Positions 7,006 to 11,797 of a stretch of DNA of 11,797 nt are shown in pieces. Position 1 is the first letter of the stretch, and each line of letters begins with the position of its first letter. The notes under the pieces are model-generated. The model did no database searches, had not been told where the DNA came from, and saw only the letters and a list, made by a program, of their open reading frames with translations. Source of the DNA: Gammaproteobacteria bacterium (GTDB lineage Bacteria; Pseudomonadota; Gammaproteobacteria; GCA-001735895); contig QNFD01000044.1 of NCBI GenBank assembly GCA_003645435.1, positions 1-11,797 of the forward strand, given 5' to 3'. A program made the translations under genes and the position numbers.

Positions 7006-7781
7006 GATTGGTTTTTAGTTTGTTCGTGTTTTCTCTGTTTACGCATGATGTACGCTTTACTGTATTTGATAAATACATGCATGTATGAAAGAATGGCTAC
7101 TGTTAATCCGGCGAAACCATCGAGAAAACCGCGTTTAAAAATATAGAGTTTGATAAATGTCCAGCTAGCATGTGTGAGTGGAGAAATGGCGCTGATGCGT
7201 TTTCGTTTTTTGAGTAGATCGTTTGCACCTATTTCTGTGTATTTATCGATTACTTTTAAGTGATCAGAAATACTGTCAAACGAATAGTGCAGGATATCTC
7301 CGTCCAACATGCTCGTTTTCATATTTCTACTATCTACGCTTTCATGGACATCATAATCAAACCATTTAGTTTTTGTTTTATTAAACAATCGGACGTTTTT
7401 GTCGGGGTACCAGCAATGATTTAACCATCGATAGACGTAGAAGGTCTTTCTCGCCATGCTGTAAACGCAATCGTCACTTAGACTTTCTTTAATATTCTGG
7501 ATAGATGTTTGTAGTTCTGTTGAAAGCCTTTCGTCACAATCGAGGCTGATGATCCAGTCATTACTCGCTTTTTCTACAGCGAAATTTTTTTGTTTGCCAT
7601 AACCCTGAAAGTCATGTTGATAGATTTTGTCCGTGTACTTTTTTGCTATATCGAGCGTTTTATCGGTGCTATTTGAATCGACGATAATAATTTCATCAAC
7701 GATAGATTGAAGGCTTTTCAGGCAGTCTTCAATCTTATCCTCTTCGTTAAACGAAATAATACAGGCACTCAGTTTAGCCAT
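7002..7781 (-). CDS. GT2-family glycosyltransferase, WaaE/KdtX-like
   Basis: This 259-residue GT-A enzyme has the layout of the WaaE-like LPS core glycosyltransferases. It begins with the nucleotide-binding strand LSACIISFNEED and IIIVDSNSTDKT (D35), then shows the metal-binding DxD as LDCDE (D81, D83), followed by the family-typical VRLFNK and VHESV segments. The C-terminal part carries GFLDGFAGLTVAILSYMHVF, a hydrophobic stretch that probably lies against the inner membrane. WaaE in Klebsiella and Serratia transfers glucose to heptose I of the LPS inner core, but other members use other acceptors, so specificity here is an inference only. The ATG at 7781 lacks a clear Shine-Dalgarno site. 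It is 59 nt downstream of the GT32-like gene and overlaps the GT4 gene by 4 nt, which suggests a shared transcript. Confidence 0.88.
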   Translation of the reverse strand: MAKLSACIISFNEEDKIEDCLKSLQSIVDEIIIVDSNSTDKTLDIAKKYTDKIYQHDFQGYGKQKNFAVEKASNDWIISLDCDERLSTELQTSIQNIKESLSDDCVYSMARKTFYVYRWLNHCWYPDKNVRLFNKTKTKWFDYDVHESVDSRNMKTSMLDGDILHYSFDSISDHLKVIDKYTEIGANDLLKKRKRISAISPLTHASWTFIKLYIFKRGFLDGFAGLTVAILSYMHVFIKYSKAYIMRKQRKHEQTKNQS

Positions 7782-7840
7782 GTTTTTCTATCGCTTGAGA
7801 TTCTTTGTTGGGAAAATATTTTTACGATAGTAGCAGTACA

Positions 7841-8623
7841 TTATTTTTTTATTATATCTATCACGCGCTGAGCTTTTGTCCACTTGCCCTGTGGTTTATC
7901 GATATATTGGAAATATTCATTTGTAAAATTTCCTTGATTGCACGTTATTCGATAGTTAGTGGTGTTTACCTTTTTTGTGTCTAGTATTTTGTTGAATACT
8001 CCGGGGCCGGTAAGTTCATAAACATTATCAAGGTTATTTTCTTCGATATTATTCATAATGAGATTGATCATTTTCTCCAAATTTGGATTACTACATTTAC
8101 TGGCAATAAAATAATTACTTATTTCACCACTTTTTGTTTTTACATATAGCTCGGTATATTCCGGGTTAATTATGTAGCCTAGCGGCCATACAAGGTGTGC
8201 ATCTATATCGAGGTAGACTCCGCCATATTTCTGTAACACCAGTAGCCGCCATAGGTCTGCTTGTGCGGCGCCAATTTGAATTCTTGAGTAACTTTCATAT
8301 ATTTTTTGGGGATAATTAGATTTAATAAACTCCGCCCTGTGTTCTGTGATCATGAAGCGATAGTCAAAGGTTGGAGATAGCAGGCGGTTGAATAAATAAT
8401 TTAAATAAACAGGTAATGTTACGCGGTTTGTATAGTTGGTTTGCCAAAGAATGTGAGGGATTAGAGGCTGTTCTTTCTTAACGTAGATTGGTGCTGATTT
8501 CTGAGGTAGCGTGAATCTTTTATTGGGGAAAAGAAAATGAAAAAGGTAGCATAGAATCTTTGTCAGATTTGCAATTAACTTGATAACGCGGCTAGTAATA
8601 AATATGATGGAATATCTCACCAA
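7841..8623 (-). CDS. GT32-like glycosyltransferase (DXD sugar-binding, OCH1/capsule type)
   Basis: The 260-residue product carries the hallmark of the glycosyltransferase sugar-binding DXD family (GT32, related to yeast OCH1 and bacterial capsule/LPS transferases). IPHILWQT (residues 55-62) is followed by QIGAAQADLWRLLVLQKYGG and the metal/nucleotide-sugar DxD in YLDIDAHLVWPL (D139, D141). A hydrophobic N-terminal segment (about residues 5-33) may anchor it to the inner membrane. Its donor and acceptor are unknown. There is no in-frame ATG at the beginning. TTG at 8623 (spaced 7 nt from AGGG) and GTG at 8620 are both possible, differing by one residue. It is the first gene of the AT-rich block and has a plausible promoter just upstream. 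Codon choice and base composition look much richer in A and T than those of htpG or prfC, which suggests recent acquisition. Confidence 0.87.
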   Translation of the reverse strand: MVRYSIIFITSRVIKLIANLTKILCYLFHFLFPNKRFTLPQKSAPIYVKKEQPLIPHILWQTNYTNRVTLPVYLNYLFNRLLSPTFDYRFMITEHRAEFIKSNYPQKIYESYSRIQIGAAQADLWRLLVLQKYGGVYLDIDAHLVWPLGYIINPEYTELYVKTKSGEISNYFIASKCSNPNLEKMINLIMNNIEENNLDNVYELTGPGVFNKILDTKKVNTTNYRITCNQGNFTNEYFQYIDKPQGKWTKAQRVIDIIKK

Positions 8624-8653
8624 TTGTTTTCCCTAATAATGTTTTCGGTAGTT

Positions 8654-8682
8654 AGTATAGTGGACCGTCTAAAGGTAAACAA
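8654..8682 (-). promoter_or_regulatory. Sigma-70-like promoter for the glycosyltransferase block
   Basis: On the - strand TTGTTT (8682-8677) is followed after exactly 17 nt by TATACT (8659-8654), five of six bases of the -10 consensus. The -35 element is weak (three of six). Transcription would begin near 8647, about 24 nt before the first start codon, with AGGG in between. The position and spacing make it the best promoter candidate for the three genes. Confidence 0.5.
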
Positions 8683-8753
8683 ATTGCGAGATAAAGTAGC
8701 CGGAGAACGATAATCATCTTTCCTTACCCTGTCTAGTTCTCTTGATGGATAAG

Positions 8754-8960
8754 CTACCTATCAGGTATTTGGTTATACACAATCTGATAATTCCGATGCC
8801 GATGCAAACTTGGTGGCGTCTGCGCTTCGCCCAGATACGAATTCTGGTTCAGGAACCGCCGGTATCCGGTTCGTAGGTACCGCGCCTTGAAATAATACAA
8901 ATCCGTTTCGGTATCTTTCTCGTGCTCTGTAAATGTAAAGGCATTGAAGCTTTTACCGTT
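8754..8960 (-). pseudogene. Decayed RHS-repeat (YD-repeat) core fragment
   Basis: Translated on the - strand, this stretch reads FTEHEKDTETDLYYFKARYL, then RRFL, then SYLGEAQTPPSLHR, ending at TAG 8754-8756. This follows the conserved end of RHS core domains (FTGHExDxETGLYYxxARYYDPxxGRFLxxDP, then PPSLHRYLYA). The usual YDPxTGRF is garbled in this frame. A +1 base near 8875-8878 and a loss of one base near 8857-8860 restore YEPDTG and then RFL, so two compensating frameshifts explain the break. After SLHR the usual YLYAYxNPTVYxDP is only dimly visible (QIVYNQIPD). No RHS gene body flanks it, so this is genetic debris. It accounts for most of the 378 nt between the glycosyltransferase block and the next gene. 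The rest of that gap holds the block's promoter and otherwise nothing I recognise. Confidence 0.72.
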
Positions 8961-9001
8961 TTTTACAAATATGCAAGTCGATAATAAGCTGGAGCAGTGA
9001 T

Positions 9002-9616
9002 ATGAACAAAATAGTGGAATTTTTAGAGACTTCTTTGAGCGGCGGTATTCTTGTGCTGCTGCCACTGATTATGCTTTATCTGCTCCTGGATCAAATAATC
9101 GAAATACTGATTGCGCTGGCAACCCCTATTGCAGATTTATTTCCAGGTAGATTTTTTGATAACCTGCAATTACCTGGCGTGATAGCTTTAGTTCTGCTGC
9201 TGGGAGCATCTTTTCTGTTCGGCCTGGCCCTGCGCTCAGATGCCCTGCGTCGGTTCGGCCACTGGTTAGAGCGAGCCCTTCTGGGGAAATTACCGCTTTA
9301 TAAAGCAGTAAAAAGTTTGTCCCGGGGGCTTATCGGGGCTAAGGAGGATGGCGTATTCAAACCGGCGCTTATGCATTCAGGCGATGGAGAACGGGAAATC
9401 GTGTACCTGATCGAGGAGGACGGCAAGGGGCAGGTAACCGTGCTGGTACCCTGGGCGCCGGCATCTTTTGCCGGTACTCTAAAGATTATAAGTCGTGACC
9501 GCATCGAATTGCTCGACTCGAACCTGGGGGACACGTCGAGAGTTCTGAGTCACTGGGGTGTTGGAACCTTTGCGTTATTGGAGAAAATACAGCCGGGTAA
9601 CGATAACGGAAAGTGA
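9002..9616 (+). CDS. DUF502-family inner-membrane protein
   Basis: This 204-residue protein belongs to the DUF502 family, whose function is not established in bacteria. Two transmembrane segments are clear: about residues 13-36 (GGILVLLPLIMLYLLLD) and 57-77 (PGVIALVLLLGASFLFGLAL). The conserved soluble part starts with RALLGKLPLYKAVKSLSRGL and runs through VTVLVPWAPASFAGTLKII to a family-typical end. Membrane placement is secure and the role is not. The ATG at 9002 has GGAG at 8991-8994, 7 nt upstream. The next gene begins 4 nt after the stop, so the two membrane proteins are likely co-transcribed. A remnant of another gene lies directly upstream, so the promoter of this pair may have been rebuilt after the neighbouring insertion. 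Confidence 0.85.
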   Translation: MNKIVEFLETSLSGGILVLLPLIMLYLLLDQIIEILIALATPIADLFPGRFFDNLQLPGVIALVLLLGASFLFGLALRSDALRRFGHWLERALLGKLPLYKAVKSLSRGLIGAKEDGVFKPALMHSGDGEREIVYLIEEDGKGQVTVLVPWAPASFAGTLKIISRDRIELLDSNLGDTSRVLSHWGVGTFALLEKIQPGNDNGK

Positions 9617-9620
9617 TGGT

Positions 9621-10142
9621 ATGAACGAAGATATTAGTGGTAAAAAAGAACAGCCTGGGAGTGGTTGGCGACTGCGACTGGGTCTGACTATATTCATCAT
9701 CGGCTTTGCCAGTCCGTTCTTGATTCCGGTGATCGCGGCCACCGATCTTCCGAGTGCGTGGAAAACGGCTATTTCGGGGGCGCTGGCAATCGGTATTCCC
9801 GAACTTTTCAGCATCATAGCGATTGCGATCATGGGCAGAGCCGGATTTGACGTCATCAAGGCGCGCTTTTTTAGTTTCATCAAAAGGCATGGTCCCCCGG
9901 AACGGGTGAGCAAAAATCGCTACCGAGTGGGTTTGGTAATGTTCTCGCTGCCTTTATTATTTGGATGGTTGGGGCTTTATTTTGCCCAATACATCCCGGT
10001 TTACGAGGCTAATCTACTGGCGATCAACATTATCGGAGACTTACTGTTGCTTTCGAGCCTGCTGGTGCTCGGCGGCGATTTCTGGGACAAGATCAGGGGC
10101 CTGTTTATTCATGATTCGGTGATACAGATGCGCCCATCGTGA
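9621..10142 (+). CDS. Four-helix membrane protein ('transporter suffix' domain-like)
   Basis: This 173-residue integral membrane protein has about four hydrophobic helices, near residues 17-36 (LGLTIFIIGFASPFLIPVIA), 47-67 (AISGALAIGIPELFSIIAIA), 94-116 (YRVGLVMFSLPLLFGWLGLY) and 123-145 (NIIGDLLLLSSLLVLGG). A basic cytosolic loop (ARFFSFIKRHGPPERVSKNR) lies between the second and third. The pattern resembles small proteins annotated as 'transporter suffix domain', named for a domain sometimes fused after transporters. No transport function is shown. I chose the ATG at 9621 over an in-frame GTG at 9558 because GGAAAG lies 7 nt upstream, only 4 nt separate it from the DUF502 stop, and the extra 21 residues would be encoded inside DUF502. 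It is convergent with prfC, with 25 nt between the stops and no convincing terminator. Confidence 0.75.
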   Translation: MNEDISGKKEQPGSGWRLRLGLTIFIIGFASPFLIPVIAATDLPSAWKTAISGALAIGIPELFSIIAIAIMGRAGFDVIKARFFSFIKRHGPPERVSKNRYRVGLVMFSLPLLFGWLGLYFAQYIPVYEANLLAINIIGDLLLLSSLLVLGGDFWDKIRGLFIHDSVIQMRPS

Positions 10143-10167
10143 AACTACTTTCGATTGAATACGAGGT

Positions 10168-11760
10168 TTAATCGTAAATCCCATGTTCCCTGGTTGCGAG
10201 AAATTCGATCTCAGGCCAACGTTCCTCGGTCATCGTCAGGTTAACGCGCGATGGCGCAATATAGGCGAGGTCACCCGCATGATCGATTGCGAGATTGCTG
10301 CGAGCCTTGTTTTTGAATTCGGTTAATTTCTTTTCGTTATCGCATGAAATCCAGCGCGCCGTATTAACATTTACCGCCTCGAACTGGCAATCGACGCCGT
10401 ATTCGTGCTGGAGTCGGTGGGCAACCACATCGAATTGTAAAATACCAACCGCACCCAGAATCAGGTCGTTGTTAGCGAGAGGTTTGAACAGCTGCGTAGC
10501 CCCTTCTTCGCATAGTTGGGACAAGCCCTTGAGCAGGGCTTTCATCTTAAGCGGATCTTTCAGGCGTGCGCGTCGGAACAACTCGGGCGCAAAATTCGGA
10601 ATTCCTGTAAACGCGAGCTCCTCACCCATCGTGAATGTATCACCGATGCGAATTGTGCCGTGGTTATGTATGCCGATAATATCCCCGGTATAGGCCACTT
10701 CTACATGGTCCCGATCGGCGGCCATAAAGGTAAGTGCATCTGGAATCTTTACCTCCTTTTTAATGCGCACATGCCTTACTCTCATGCCCTTAGTGTATTT
10801 CCCCGAGCAAATACGCATAAAGGCGATACGATCACGATGTTGCTTATCCATATTGGCCTGGATTTTAAATACAAATCCGGTCATTAGATCTTCATCTGGT
10901 TGTACCACTCGTGTTCGGGTGGGGCGGGCCATTGGTGGTGGTGCGTATTCGTTAAAAGCATCGAGCAATTCCGCCATACCAAAGTTGTTAATCGCGGATC
11001 CGAAAAATACGGGGGTTAACTCTCCGTTTAGATAACTTTCCAGCTCAAAGGCGTTGGAGGCGCCGCGCACCAGTTCAATTTCCTCACGGAAATCCTCGGC
11101 CATGGACCCCAGTAGTTCATCCAGTCGTGGATTATCGAGTCCTTTGATGACCTCACCTGTTGATATCTTTTCGGCATCACTGGCGGCGAACAAATGCACC
11201 GAGTCGGTTAATAGATGGAATACTCCCTTAAGCCGCTTACCCATACCAATCGGCCAGGTAATCGGCGCACAACTTATTCCGAGTACTTCCTCGACTTCAT
11301 CCATGAGATCGATTGGATCACGCCCCTCGCGATCGAGTTTGTTAATAAAGGTAATGATTGGGGTATCGCGCAGGCGGCAGACATCCATTAGTTTAATGGT
11401 GCGCTCTTCCACACCCTTGGCACAGTCAATTACCATGAGTGCCGAATCTACCGCGGTCAGGGTGCGGTAGGTATCTTCGGAAAAATCTTCATGTCCCGGG
11501 GTATCGAGCAGGTTGATGATGCAATCTTTGTACGGGAATTGCATTACCGACGAGGTTACCGAAATTCCACGCTGTTTTTCCAGTTCCATCCAGTCTGACG
11601 TCGCGTGACGAGAGGCCTTCCTGCCTTTCACAGTTCCTGCCATCTGGATTGCTTTACCGAACAGCAATAACTTTTCGGTTACCGTGGTTTTACCCGCATC
11701 CGGGTGTGAAATAATTGCAAAAGTGCGCCGGCGCCGCATTTCGTCTATATCAGACATCAT
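10168..11760 (-). CDS. prfC: Peptide chain release factor 3 (RF3), translational GTPase
   Basis: RF3 is a cytosolic GTPase that removes RF1 or RF2 from the ribosome after peptide release and also takes part in quality control after misincorporation. The protein has 530 residues, against 529 in E. coli. All G motifs are intact: P-loop SHPDAGKTT (residues 18-26), the switch I region with RGISVTSS, G3 DTPGHEDF (86-93) and G4 NKLD (140-143). The domain II segment [20 protein letters not shown] and the RF3-typical [20 protein letters not shown] are also present, which separate it from EF-G and TypA. The first of two adjacent ATG codons (11760 and 11757) is reported. A weak GAG lies upstream, and the next codon is an equally plausible start. 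Only 37 nt of upstream sequence is in the window, so its promoter cannot be judged. Confidence 0.96.
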   Translation of the reverse strand: MMSDIDEMRRRRTFAIISHPDAGKTTVTEKLLLFGKAIQMAGTVKGRKASRHATSDWMELEKQRGISVTSSVMQFPYKDCIINLLDTPGHEDFSEDTYRTLTAVDSALMVIDCAKGVEERTIKLMDVCRLRDTPIITFINKLDREGRDPIDLMDEVEEVLGISCAPITWPIGMGKRLKGVFHLLTDSVHLFAASDAEKISTGEVIKGLDNPRLDELLGSMAEDFREEIELVRGASNAFELESYLNGELTPVFFGSAINNFGMAELLDAFNEYAPPPMARPTRTRVVQPDEDLMTGFVFKIQANMDKQHRDRIAFMRICSGKYTKGMRVRHVRIKKEVKIPDALTFMAADRDHVEVAYTGDIIGIHNHGTIRIGDTFTMGEELAFTGIPNFAPELFRRARLKDPLKMKALLKGLSQLCEEGATQLFKPLANNDLILGAVGILQFDVVAHRLQHEYGVDCQFEAVNVNTARWISCDNEKKLTEFKNKARSNLAIDHAGDLAYIAPSRVNLTMTEERWPEIEFLATREHGIYD

Positions 11761-11797
11761 TTTTACTCAATATTATTACGCTTGATACGGGGTTCAG

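Noticed and set aside
8944..8972. TTGAAG-17-AAATAT as a promoter for the DUF502 gene
   Set aside because: The -10 match is poor and the sequence overlaps the RHS remnant, so it is not better than chance.
9558..9620. GTG start extending the four-helix membrane protein into DUF502
   Set aside because: The ATG at 9621 has a better ribosome binding site and fits the junction.
10152..10174. CGATT...AATCG hairpin between the four-helix protein and prfC as a terminator
   Set aside because: The stem is only 5 bp with a 13-nt loop and no T run.
10295..11470. Several + strand reading frames opposite prfC
   Set aside because: All lie antisense to an intact, highly conserved GTPase gene and show no recognisable domain.

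Overview
The window looks like a chromosomal stretch of a mid-GC gammaproteobacterium, probably environmental. The evidence is the set of ordinary gammaproteobacterial housekeeping genes: cysteine synthase, HtpG, Hsp15/HslR, release factor 3, a DUF502 membrane protein and a c-di-GMP PilZ protein. No rRNA, tRNA or CRISPR array was seen. The species cannot be named from sequence alone.

Layout. (1) Positions 2-523 hold the 3' end of a TPR-repeat protein on the + strand. (2) Positions 526-679 form a 154-bp element with 22-nt near-perfect terminal inverted repeats and nested hairpins, most likely a MITE-like non-autonomous transposable element. It sits between the TPR gene and the convergent cysK-like gene (695-1735, -). 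(3) A divergent intergenic region (1736-1956) carries a very good sigma-32-type heat-shock promoter for htpG. (4) Positions 1957-5812 hold a tightly packed + strand cluster: htpG, a PilZ-domain gene, a renalase-like FAD oxidoreductase, hslR, and the first 25 codons of a gamma-glutamylcyclotransferase-like gene that then stops. The junctions overlap or are only 6-7 nt apart, so the cluster probably forms one transcript that ties two classical heat-shock proteins to a c-di-GMP sensor and a flavoenzyme. (5) Positions 5824-8623 hold an AT-rich block on the - strand with three glycosyltransferase genes (GT32-like, then GT2/WaaE-like, then GT4) behind its own sigma-70-like promoter. These probably decorate lipopolysaccharide or another surface glycan. 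(6) Positions 8624-9001 contain that promoter and a decayed, frameshifted fragment of an RHS-repeat protein (- strand). (7) Positions 9002-10142 (+) hold two membrane-protein genes: a DUF502 protein and a four-helix protein resembling 'transporter suffix' domain proteins. (8) Positions 10168-11760 (-) hold prfC, complete.

Interpretation. The truncated gamma-glutamylcyclotransferase on one side, the RHS debris on the other and the AT-rich composition between them suggest that the glycosyltransferase block is a horizontally acquired insertion. It seems to have landed at the 3' end of the heat-shock cluster and cut off its last gene. I did not find a clearly novel defence or enzymatic system. 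The most interesting leads are the heat-shock/c-di-GMP/flavoenzyme operon, the scarred island boundaries and the MITE-like element.
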